Shown in pieces: positions 43,862 through 55,200 of a stretch of 64,000 nt of DNA. The stretch spans positions 3,286,001 through 3,350,000 of the forward strand of contig NC_088312.1 of assembly GCF_910592395.1 (NCBI RefSeq). Direction: 5' to 3'. Within the stretch, counting starts at the first letter, position 1; each line of letters begins with the position of its first letter. Position numbers and translations under genes: made by a program. Under the pieces are notes generated by a model. The model searched no databases, had not been told where the DNA came from, and saw nothing but the letters and a program-made list of their open reading frames with translations. The stretch comes from Lineus longissimus. Taxonomy: Eukaryota > Nemertea > Pilidiophora > Heteronemertea > Lineidae.

Positions 43862-46800
43862 TCATAATTCCTCATCACTCTGTAACATCATTGGTTGAGC
43901 TGATTCGTTCATCAGGCCGTCGGTGAGGAGACGAAAGCGGCGTGTGGCGTGAACGCGTTGCTGTCGGATGACAACGATGGAGAAAATTCCGGTGATGAGG
44001 GATGCCATGACTATCACCATGATAACTGAAAATTTTAAAACTTGATATTTGATATTTGAAAGCCGCACGCTTTATCAAGTTACATTTTAAACTGCTAATC
44101 CAGAAACACCTTAAGTATGTTTGCCTTCTTAGCCTAAGGATCTGGGACACCATGGATCAAGGACATAACACTTTAACAGAATATCAGGCTTTGCAGTTCT
44201 CCTGAGTCTTTGTCTTTGAGCAGATAAGTTATTACTCTAGACTCCAGTCAGGTTCTCCAGAAACTGGCTGATGATTTCCTGAATGGAAATTGGACATCCA
44301 TCAACCAATATGTTGCGAGGATTGCATGTAAGAAAATTTGGTAAACCATTTTTATTTTGACTTTGAGGTCAAATTCCTCCCAATAGCTTAATTCGACCAA
44401 GTGGCCCCAGATACATTGTACATGAACTTACAAGTAACAAAGGTGGTCGTCATATCGTACGTATGATTCTCTGACCGTAACATATCCATGATGTTACTGG
44501 TGCTACCATTATGAGGGCCAAGGTTGCCAGGGCTTAGCTTTAGGACCTCTGCCATCAATGAGTAGATGTCAACAATATTGAGAGGACCCCTCTGGTAGTC
44601 TTGTTTAAACGCTGGACCATGGGCTATGAAGAATGGATGCATCGATTCCAACGAGTTGTTGTAACCATGGCCTCCACCTGGAAAACAAAAATTTAAATAA
44701 ATTTAAGTTCATGAGTGAATTTCAAAAGAGAACTTTCTGTACATAAAACTTGGGTGATTTCTATCCCATCAACCATTGATTAACAACATCTTAATCTCCC
44801 CTGACATGCTGGTGTCTAAAAGATTTATTGCAAACCCAGAGCAAGTTTCTTCTAATTCACACATTACTTCAACTCTGTAACCAGAGCAAGTTTAACACCT
44901 TCAGCGCCGAACCACGTAGATCAACGTGGCCCAAATCCCTCCCCCCCTTTGAGCTGGTAATCGGAGTCGAATGGACTTCATGAGAACTACGCCATCGCCA
45001 TCTTCAGGGCAAGGTAGGAACTGAGAAGACCGCTTGGAACTGAAGACCGTTTGGTCTTTTACAGTTCTTACCTTGCCCTGAAGATGGCGATGGCGTAGTT
45101 CTTTCATGAAGTTCATGAGACTCCGATAACCAGCTCAAAGAGGGGGGAGTTGGCCACGTAGATCTACGTGGTTCGGCGCTGAAGGTGTTAAAGTGGCTCG
45201 TATGACTTATGAGTGGAATGAGTTTTCAGTAAACAAGTCTCAGCCAGATTTTGATGGCTTAACTCTCAGAAACTTTAGAATCAGATGACGACGATTATCG
45301 AGCGTAGTGCTTTCGTTTCAGTGCTTATTTTAGCGTGGTGAACATACACATAATTAACTCTTTCATTTCCCTTGACATGCCTGAGGATGAAATATTGATT
45401 GCAATCATCTAATTTACATGTAATTTTGTCTCTGGCTGCCACAATTGAGTTTTGACTGTCGCTGGTGATGGGTTTGGTTGTTACAAGATTCAGAAGGATT
45501 AACCCATGATACCCACAGAATGTAAAGAATCATCTCATTTTTGCCAACAGATCCCTTCAGTTAACACCACATGAAGTCCATTTACCAATATGAGCATGAT
45601 GAGATAGCAGCAACCTGACACACCAGACACAAGACATGAATATCACAGAGGAGCTTATATAAAATTGTTCATTAATCAATACAATCATTATGCATAAGCA
45701 GGCAAGTTCCCATACCTCATTTTAATCTTTTAATTTGTCATACATGTAAGTGCAACAGCTGCAGATGAAGGATAATGTACACATAAATGTGTGAGAACAG
45801 ATTATGATGACTGCTCACCTATAATGTCACCTGTAATGAAATACCAAAATAGATTTGCTTTATTTCACTAAATTTTGCTGTTTTCTAATGTTATTGAGCG
45901 ACAGCTCATGCAGCTGAAACTAGATGCCATTTTGAAACTAATTTCAAGGCCTGTCATATCAAACTTATTATTACTTATTATCACAGTCAAAAATGTGCAG
46001 GGGGCTGTGGAGACAGTGGTGCGGTGCATACGCGATGCGCGCGCATGGTTTATTGACAACCATCTCTGCATAAATGACACTAAGACGGAATGCATGTTGA
46101 TTGGCTCCAGGCAGCAGCTTGGGAAGGTGAGCATTGACGGAGTCAGGGTGGGGAACTCGACAGTTAGCACCAGTACGTCAGTCAGAAATCTGGGTGTCTT
46201 TTTTGACGAACACATGTCGATGAAAACTCATGTCAGTAAAGTCTGCTCTAGAGCTTTCTTTGGCCTCTACAAGATTCGTCAGATTCGCGGGTTTCTGACT
46301 GTCGGCACCACCAAAACCCTGGTGCATGCGTTTGTTACATCTCACTTGGACTACTGCAATGCTCTCCTCTACGGCATCACGGAACAGCAGTATGGTAGGC
46401 TGCAGCGTGTTTTGAATGCTGCAGCCAGGGTTACATGCTTGATCCCCAAGTTTGACCGTATCAGTCCGGTTCTGATGCGGCTCCATTGGCTGCCTGTCAA
46501 GGCAAGGGTTGAGTTTAAGATACTCTTGCTCACCTACAAGGCAGTCCATGGAGCGGCACCGGCTTACCTGACTGATATGGTACAACGCCGACGTGGGTCA
46601 GCCTATTCCCTCAGGGCTGATGCCGCTTTCCTTCTACAGGAGCCACGCACCAAGTGCATACGTTTTGGTGACAGATCCTTCTACAAGGCGGCGCCACTCC
46701 TATGGAATGGGCTGCCCACACACATTAGACTTGCGGAGTCAAAGGCAGCTTTTGGAACGATGATAAAAGCACACCTTTTTCGAGTGTATTTCAAAGGCGC

Positions 46801-48273
46801 CTGAGAGTTGGTGAAATTTTTCACCAAATTTGGGTGCTTTAGAAATGTCATATTTGATTGATTTGATTGATACATATAGTTTCACTCACCTTTTGTGGTA
46901 TTCCACTCATCAAAGGGGTTGCCTTTCACTGAGAGAATCCACCCTTCGTCCGCCACGACAACGATGGGTAAAATTCTCTCATTTTTAGAATAGTGGTAAT
47001 TCTTAGGAATCTCATCTTTTTTATACACGGTCAGATGGTGAAATTTTTTGAAGCCTTTGTACACTTCATCTTCATGGCCTGAAAAATACATGAGGAAAGT
47101 TGAGTTCAAGAAATTCTCCTCTGATATGAGATCAAAAGCAAAGCAGACAGAGATTAAAAGCTGTCATATCATACTGATTTAACAGCTACTTAAAAAGAGT
47201 GCCAATCGGCGCTGCTTGACCAAGGAAAATAAAAGTGGTAAGGATCTGAAAAAACAAGACCATTGGCCTACCACTGGAGCTATACTAACTAAAGCTTGTT
47301 ACAAATATGAAAAATTGATATTCAAAAGAGCTCAAAGCTGGATGTAAGAAGTCTAAGAAGTACAATTTCAATTCAAAGTCAAGTAAAACCTACCAGACTT
47401 TGGAAGTATATTCCACACAGAAGTTTTCCCATATTTTGTGTACAGGTTGGAATCAACGTATTTAGAAACATCAATAACACGATCCTTAGAAGTATCAACA
47501 AATCCATGATCACTCGTGATAATTATGTTAAGCACATCGAACAAATTGTGTTTTTTTAATTCCTCAATGAGGTAACCAGTAACATTCTTATCAAGTGTTG
47601 TGATCATCTCATCTATTTTTGGGGAACTAGGGCCCACTCGATGAGCAAGGGCATCCGGCATATCGAAGTACATTGCTCCAAAATTAATAGGACGACTCTC
47701 TTGTGAAAACCACTCAACCATCGTATCCACAATTTTCTTATATGGTGTGTCAAAATTATAATCACCAAAATCCACAAATTGTTTCAGTTTGTGGCCTTTG
47801 AAAGTGTATGTTGACTGAGAGCCTGCCCAATAGATGGTGCCACTGCGGCGTTTCTCATCTTCTTGCTCATTGGCGATCCAAATTGGAATAGCACCGTTGT
47901 CCCACCAGAACGAATCTTTCATATCAGATACCCTCGCCTTCGTAAATGTTCGGTTGAATTTGGGATCGTACATGTCATTATCGACAATGCCGTGGCTTTC
48001 TTCCCATAATCCGGTAACAATGGTGAAATGATTTGGAAACGTCTTTGTCGTGAATGTGTTTACAACCGATTTTGCCTTTACACCATCTTTAATGAGGCTA
48101 AAAAAGTTGGGTGCTTTGGCTGGCCCAACTCTATCAAGATAATCCCATCGAAAACCATCAAATGATATCAAAAGTACCTTAGGATCTTCTTTGTGCTCAA
48201 AATGAGCCAATGAAAATATCACAGAAATATTCAGAAGAACTATACAATGCAGGATATCACGTAAAAATAGCAT
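43862..48273 (-). CDS. ENPP4/5-like ectonucleotide pyrophosphatase/phosphodiesterase
   Basis: Four exons, 48273-47394, 47078-46890, 44677-44432, 44025-43862, phases matching, 492 residues. ENPP4 and ENPP5 are type I membrane ectoenzymes; ENPP4 cleaves extracellular dinucleotides such as Ap3A and ENPP5 acts on NAD. Seen: signal peptide (residues 1-23, hydrophobic IVLLNISVIF), metal site D39 in SFDGF, nucleophile T78 in TKTFPNH, D207 and H211 in MPDALAHRVGP, D255-H256 in TSDHGF, H376 in AHGPAF. A C-terminal membrane segment (about 440-459, IMVIVMASLITGIFSIVVI) and a short cytoplasmic tail follow. The metal ligands I could check are present, so it should be active. The large first exon holds most of the catalytic domain. 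Which vertebrate paralogue it matches best cannot be told by eye. Confidence 0.9.
44892..45191. mobile_element. Foldback/MITE element, copy 3
   Basis: 300 bp, ttaacaccttcagcgc at the left and gcgctgaaggtgttaa at the right: perfect 16-bp termini including TTAA. The internal palindrome is the same as at 22820-23155. It lies in the third intron of the ENPP-like gene and is the cleanest copy of the family here. Confidence 0.8.
45875..46880 (+). pseudogene. 5'-truncated non-LTR retrotransposon (CR1/L2-like), RT C-terminal part
   Basis: A 309-codon open frame (45875-46804) carries the thumb and C-terminal region of a LINE reverse transcriptase: NLGVFFDEHMSM, HLDYCNALLYGI, LQRVLNAAARV, LHWLPVKARVEFKILLLTYK and FYKAAPLLWNGLP. 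The polymerase active-site part and everything before it are missing. After the stop the sequence ends in ttgattgatttgattgat, the short-repeat tail expected of CR1/L2-type elements. It lies in the third ENPP intron on the opposite strand. The frame is intact, so insertion was recent. Confidence 0.8.
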
Positions 48274-48436
48274 TTTGATGGAACAGTTTTGTAAAATAAG
48301 GATTTTTTGAAGAGAATTTTGTTTGTTTCGGTTTTGTTGGCCCGATGTGTGGTCGAGTCATTCGCGCATGTACATGATGTATATCAGTGTATATTGTGGC
48401 CAACCGGTAGTGACACCCGTATCAAATTATTGTACT

Positions 48437-49111
48437 AAGGTCTCGTTAGGGAGTTTTTCCCAAATGTACGCGATGATGACGTGCCCCAAATGCGTTTCCA
48501 AAGTGATTGCACGAGGACAACCCATTTGTGTCGTATATCACTGAAAATGCCCGATTCTCCTGATTCTGCAGGATGTTAAACCGGGCATTTTATTTTTTTC
48601 ATAAAATCATAAGCGTCGTATTTTCTCCTAGCTCTGTTCACCATCCCAAATGGCAATATTGCCAATTGGGCCGGACAATCACGGAAAACCCCAAATGTTA
48701 TACATTTCTTCCTGAATAATTCTTACAGTGACTATTCTCCCGTGAAAGACAGTTGCTTACGCTACACAAACATCAAAAAGGAATTGAGGGTCAACCATTG
48801 AACTTTTGAGATATGTTGAATTTTGTACAAATCAGCGAAAAACGCAACAACTGGCACTGGACGGCATTTCAACACGGGGCCAATGCACATCCCAAGTTCA
48901 GTGTACACATACGTAACAACAGTAAAATGCGTAGTTTCTTGTTAGCCGCCTATTGAGTAGCACTCAGGTTTCAAAAACTTTAAAAAAACTTGTCTTTGCC
49001 AAAACAACTGCTAAATCAACACTGGCGTACTGTGAGGACCAAAAAATTAATGATTATTAGGTACTACAGGCTGGCCGCACATGAATACAAAAAAGTCCCT
49101 AATGAGACCTT
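48437..49111. mobile_element. DNA-transposon-like insert with 22-bp inverted ends; dispersed repeat copy B
   Basis: Ends aaggtctcgttagggagttt (48437) and the complement aaagtccctaatgagacctt (to 49111) pair at about 20 of 22 positions. The left third (to 48660) matches the repeat at 14618-14860. A second crossed pair of inverted words (ggccaaccggtagt at 48396 and actacaggctggcc near 49063) shows the region is compound. No transposase frame. Confidence 0.6.
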
Positions 49112-49165
49112 GGAGCGAAACGACTGGGGGCGAAAAGGTCAGTAAGCGAAACAACCGCCGTTTTT

Positions 49166-49192
49166 CACGCATGCGCACGCTTCCTTGGCGAC
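49166..49192 (+). promoter_or_regulatory. AK9: NRF1-like and X-box-like sites before AK9
   Basis: cacgcatgcgcac (about 49166-49178) resembles an NRF1 site. gcttccttggcgac (49179-49192) fits the RFX X-box pattern RYYNYY-N2-RRNRAC at every defined position. It ends 10 bp before the proposed start codon. X-boxes close to the start are typical of ciliary genes in animals. Confidence 0.5.
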
Positions 49193-49201
49193 CAAACAAA
49201 T

Positions 49202-49222
49202 ATGGTGGACCTCGTACCGCAG
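49202..49222 (+). CDS. AK9: Proposed first coding exon of AK9
   Basis: ATG, seven codons (MVDLVPQ), then gtgaat donor; phase 0 fits the exon at 49831. It sits 10 bp after an X-box-like site. No other start in frame was found before 49831. Confidence 0.5.
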
Positions 49223-52200
49223 GTGAATATTTTCGACACAAAAACATAGCAATAAGTCAATCGAAACACTAATGTTTTCCGTGATTCTCGATATTTCCCG
49301 ATATCTCAGGCCTACCACTAGCCTACTACTACTAAGACCCTTGACCTAAAGTCGTAGGGGCACCATGTTGAGGTGTTTTGAGGCCGGTCCACTCTCTCAG
49401 TCTGTGACTGTCACTGTGACTGTCACTGTGACTGTGAGTGTGAGTCTGTCGGTCATTCCTGAGGCTATAGCACCAGCCTGTATATTACGGCAGTCTCCAT
49501 CCATCCATCCATCCATCCATCCATTCATCCAGATGTTGATGTTGATGTTGTCTTCTTTCAAGGTTCTGATTGCTTCCTTGACCTCCTGAGGTCCTGAGCT
49601 GAGGTAGGATCTGGTCGTCACTACTCTCCTGCCGTCCTGGTTGTCAATGTCTTGGCATAATTAATTGGCTGGTTAATAATGATATTGCGGAGGATGGAAG
49701 AATCTGGCTTAAAAGCTTGTAGGCCTAGTTCTAGTAGTTGTACAGATCTTGGCAGTATTCTGTCCACCGTTCGAGGATAGCACTCTCTTCGGCTATATAT
49801 AATTATATAATACTTTGTTTATTTTTACAGGACCCACTGGCTGACTCGGGTCAGGCCCCTTCAGGAGAGCCTCCAGGTACAGCAACCACAGATGCGCCTA
49901 TGATAATAAGCCATCAGGGAGAGGTAGAGAAGCTGATGGAGGAATTAGGCAAAGATCCCTATGATGAAGACCAGGTAAATTACCTACAGTTGTTTTTAGG
50001 GGTCATCCTTATTTCACATTTCACATTTTCTGAACGTTTCATGCCATTTGTGTGCCTGATTAGCAAGTTGTCAAAAATGTACCAGCTTCAGTCAGCGGCT
50101 ATGTTGGATTTGACTTTGGGGAAATGATAGGGCTAGAATCTCGGAAAGTATTCTGCAAAGAAATCTTGGAGCAATCAGAGTAACGATTTTGTTGTTTTCT
50201 TTTACACTTACACTACAGGCAGAATTGCAGTTCCTTCATTCAAAGCCAACATGCTTCATCATCATTGGAAAACCTGGCTCTGGAAAGACCACCTTAGCAA
50301 GGCGTCTTGCTCAAGAATGGAAATGCGAAATCATCTCTGCTTCAGACCTGATCATGCAAGCTGTGGAGCTTGAGACTGAGCTTGGGATCAAGGCCAAAGA
50401 GATTCTGATGAAAGGGGAAGCCATTTCTGAAGAGATGGCTGTAAAATTTCTTGAAGAAAAAGTGAACTCAGTTGAGGTTGCCCATCATGGTAAGACTAAG
50501 AGTCGTCATTATGCCAAAAATCACATCATTTGGTTGTGCTTGCAGTTGCATGACTCTGTGGAGGTGATGTTTGTTGTCTTTGATGGCTGTTGGGAAAGAA
50601 GAGGGCTTAAATTTTGCACAACAGAGACAATACTGGTATACTGTCATATGAAGTCTCGGATGTCTGTCTGCAGCCATTTATACTGACTTTTGTTGAATAA
50701 CAGTTTTGTCCTCGGGCTTTTCAGTGGGTTGAATGAACATATAATGATCAAAAGTGACAAATAAAGGTACATGTATATGATTTTTGAGAATCTTACAGAT
50801 ATTGCTCTCAGTTTGTATTAATGTGTGATTCTTTTTTTGTATTTCAGGCTATATTCTTGATGGTTTTCCATCCCTCTGCGAAGATCACATGACAATAAAA
50901 GACCAGCTTGAGTTGATAAAAAACTTCAAACTCAAACCAGACTTCATAATCAACTTGAAGCTTCCTGATAAGGATCTAGAAAGTCGACGAACTGGTCAAA
51001 AAGTTGATCCAGTTAGTGGTGAAATGTACATCAAGGAAGTCTACGCCCCAGAGAAGTCACCCTTGATGACGGAAGGGTTAGAGGAAGGTGGAGAAGAGGA
51101 AGAAGAAGAGGAAGAGGAGGAGGAGACTGGAGAAGAAGTAAGGATGCCGTAATTGTTATGATGGGGATTATCTTTTTCTTCTTCTATTAAATTGCTCTAC
51201 TTTATTGCCGAAGGTTAGGGCAATTGTGCTCTCAAAAGATAATGCGGTTTACATTACTGACTTTCTCATTTCTAACTACAGAAGTTCCCTGAACTGTTAA
51301 ATATCATCACTATCCCTTTTCTTCAGGAGACTGATTTCCATGAGCTGCCCCCTGAGGTTGTTGAGCGGCTACTTCAGCGACCAGAAGATCTGCCACAACA
51401 CGTTGAAGAGAATGTAAGGATTTATAAGAACAATATGCTAAGGATGCTGGAAGACTACATGGCAGACCACGACCAACAGTATCTTATTGAATTGGATGCT
51501 AACCAACCGGCTCATATACTCTTCAAGGTGAGTGTAGAAACATCAAATTTGGATCATCCATTCAAAGTCAGAATAGCAATAGGCCTACTTGTATTCCCCA
51601 TGACTTTGATGGACTTGTTTTGTACTGTAGACACATGTCGAGCTTGCGTGTAACCGCTAGGGTCACTTGATCAGCGGCGTCTCCAGAGAATTGAACTGTA
51701 GAAGTATTGACTCAAGTGCAACACAAAGTTTATTGACTGAAGAAATGTTTCATTTGTATCATGCTGAATACTTTTATTAATGAACTTTTCAATTTCTTGC
51801 AGCAACTGATGAATAAGTTGAGCTGTTTTGTTCTCCGACCTGCAGCGGTTGCCAATCGTCTGCAGGATCCTGAAGAAGAGGATATGCCAGAGGATATTGA
51901 AACTGATGAATTGATGCGTTCCCTTGCTTCAAAAATGATGGTGGCACCACGATACCGGTGGCGAAGGAGTCGATGGTTGCGTAACTGTCCTGTCGCTCTG
52001 CATGAGGGCAATGTGCTGCCTGGCAAACCTGAATTTGCGGTCAGGTAAGGTTGACTTATAAACAATGCGTCTTGAAATCCAACTGCAGTTTTCAGTCAGT
52101 TATGTGAAAGTTCTCATGTTGGAGAAATGATATGGTATTGTTCAACACAGTCTGTTCAAAACTTAGTCTTCGAAGAGTTAAAATAGTTCTCTTGATTTGA

Positions 52201-55200
52201 TGGATATCTTATACAATCTTCAGGTTAAACACCCTCTAGACAGTTACAAGCTTACTGATTGAAAATTTTCTTTTAGTTTTCTAGACAAGACGTACGTCCT
52301 CTCCAGTCCAGAAGCAGTTGAGAAATTCTTGAAGAACCCCAGACCATACCTGATGCCTCCACAGCCAAGGCCGCCATGCAAGATCTGCGTCACAGGGCCT
52401 CACCTCTCAGGAAAAACAGCAATTGCCCACCAATTGGCACAGAAATATGGTGCAAAGGTTCTGGATATTGATGAGCTAATGAAACCAAAATTTGAGGAGG
52501 AAAAGAAAAAGATTGTTGAGCAGGCAAAGACGGAGGCGACTGAACAAGCGATAGTGACTGTCAAGGCAAAGCTGAAGGAAGAGCAGGAGGCAGCATTGTT
52601 GAAAGAAGAAAGTGAGTAAACCTAGCATTGTTGATATTAGCCCCAAGTTGCAAAAGAAACAAACTTCCTAAGCCTAGGGCTTTTAGGAGTTCCTGTGTTT
52701 GTTGTTGTTCCAAAACGTTCCCCCTCTAGAGATACTGGGAACTGAATATATCCACAAGTTTTCAAACAGAATTGTTGAGGAGGATTGTTATCAGACTCTG
52801 AATTGATTAAGGTAAAGTTCTAAATGTAGAAATCCTTATTTACAGTGTCAGCAACAGAAGCTGAAGAGACTGAGGCTGAACAAGGAGAGGACAGTGAAAA
52901 TAAAGACGAGGCAGAAAAGGAGGGAGATGGTGAAAAGAAAGGTATGATTCTAGTTTGATTAAATAAAGATTGTGTCCTTTTAGTCAGGTGTACAGGATGC
53001 ATCAATAAAAGTGAAATATCGTCTTCAAACTAGTGGCATCAACTTGGTGAATTCCGCTACCAAGTGGAGTAAAAAGATGAAACTGTGTGTGATCCTTATC
53101 CAGCTAATAATAATAGCTTCATTTTATTTGCTTTGCTGATGTTTGTCTGTCTTGTTGTGATATTGTGAATGTGAGAATGTCCATGTAACATGTTCATGCT
53201 TGTACATGTAAGTAGTGTAAACTGTATAAATCCTTAATTTGTTTTTACTTGCGTGTAGTACATAAAGAGCCTGGCTCATGACTTCTTTGTTGATGGCATA
53301 AAGCTATTGATAAGGCTTCAAATTTGTTACATACTGTTTCAACGTTTTTTAGTTGGCAGAGGGGTAATAAGCTGATTTACATGTAGTATGACTAGGAAGG
53401 ATGTACCTCACCGGCTTTACACGTTGACACATTATTTCAATAAGAAGCCAAGAAATTTGCTCATGAGTCAGGCAGGACCTAATTTTAGAAGTAGTGTTCT
53501 AAATTTATTTTTCTGATGCCATTTTGTTGCATATTTCCCACCTCCTGCATGTGATCTAACCACACCTACCAACAATACATTTGTTAACGAAGATGAGGGA
53601 GAAATGTCTGAGGAAGCAGACGACAAACCGGAAACTACGTCTGAGGAAAAAACAGACGACAATGCAGAAACTGAGCAGACGGAAAAAACAGAAGAAGACG
53701 CAGCAGTGGCTGCTGAGCCAGAGGAGGAGAAAAAAGGTGATGATTCCTCCATGGTATTTGAAAGGGAAAAAACTGGAGAGACTCTAGAGAGTATCCCTGA
53801 AGAACTCCCATCTGCCATTCCGGACGAAGGTCGGTGCTATGAAATGAAGTCTTCGCATTGTATAAGGCGATAGTGGCTTGAAGATGGCACCCAGCTAGGA
53901 GTCTAGAACTTCCACAAACCTCTACAAGCAATTTAGTAGCAGCGTTGTACTGTTCTAAGCATCTATCCCTTCCTTTGGTAATCCCAACCCTTTAGCAAAC
54001 CTTTTTTCTACAGAAACACATTGTACAAAGCTTTAGATATATGTTAGAAGGTCTAGAGCAAATTTTATTGGTATTTCTCAATGTTGGTCTTGTTTAATAG
54101 GCATAGACTACTAGTAGAAGACTCAACATGCAAGCCGTTTAGCTCTTAGAGCATGAATATAGTTTTCTTTTGTGTGAAGCTAGTATTCTTACATTACAAC
54201 CAGCATCAATGATAACAAAGACTTTTTCAGACCTTGCAAATGATATGACAGCAAAGATATTTGGACAGTGTTTCCGCCAGTATTCTAAGTTTGGGTGTTA
54301 CAAAGTTTTAAATGCCAGACAATTGAAACGCCTCCCTCATGCAGGCCCTTGTTTTGGTAAAAACAAAACCCTAAAGTCTGCGTGCCTTGTGTACATGTGG
54401 GGCTCTGTACTAACTGAATTGAGAAATTATTACTATTTTCTATCATCTCCAACTAATTGATTCAACTTGCAGATGAGTCTGAGAACAAGCCTGAGTCAGA
54501 GGAAGAGAAAGGGCCTCCTCCGATCGACGTTGACGAGACGCATCCCGAGGTTGTGACCATCGTTGACGCTGCTGTTGCTGAGGCTGAGAAACAGGAGCTA
54601 ACCTTGCCTGTGGAAGCTTACATCGAAGTGATGGAGGAGGCAATGAAGGAGGTGGAGAAGGAGATGAGGCTGGGCAACCCTGATGGACCATTGTAAGTAA
54701 AGAGATGCAATGGTTTCCTGCCAGCAGAGATATTGTAGTTGTTTTGGAGTTGCATTTCACTTCTATCCAGTAGAGTTTAAAAACTTGTGACTTTCTGTTG
54801 CAGGAATGGTGGGTGGGTCCTTGACAATTTCCCCCGAACCCGGGAACAATGGGTCGTCCTTGTTGAGAAGGGCATTGTCATTGACGAGGTTGTCTGCCTG
54901 AAAGATCCGACCGAAAACAGCACCTTCCTGATGAAGAGGTGGTACCGCATCAATCGGGCAGAGATCGACGGCATTGTGAAGGAGAGAGCCGATACTGCAG
55001 CTGCAGAAAAGGCAAGAAAAGAAGAGGAACAGAGGTATGGACAGATGATAATTTCTTAAGATTTCAAAAGATATTCGTTGTCTAGAGAAAACAGAAGCTC
55101 AAAATTTATTACAAAACAGTCCGTATGAAACTTGATTAGCTCCTGCTGTTGGACGACCTCTCTCCTATACACTTGGTGTATCAAAGTCATTTGCTTGTTT

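Larger units (their letters stand above)
48274..49201. promoter_or_regulatory. Divergent intergenic region, ENPP-like / AK9
   Basis: Under 1 kb separates the ENPP start codon and the proposed AK9 start. Most is occupied by a transposon-like insert (48437-49111). The 90 bp before 49202 hold the AK9-proximal sites described separately. Confidence 0.5.
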
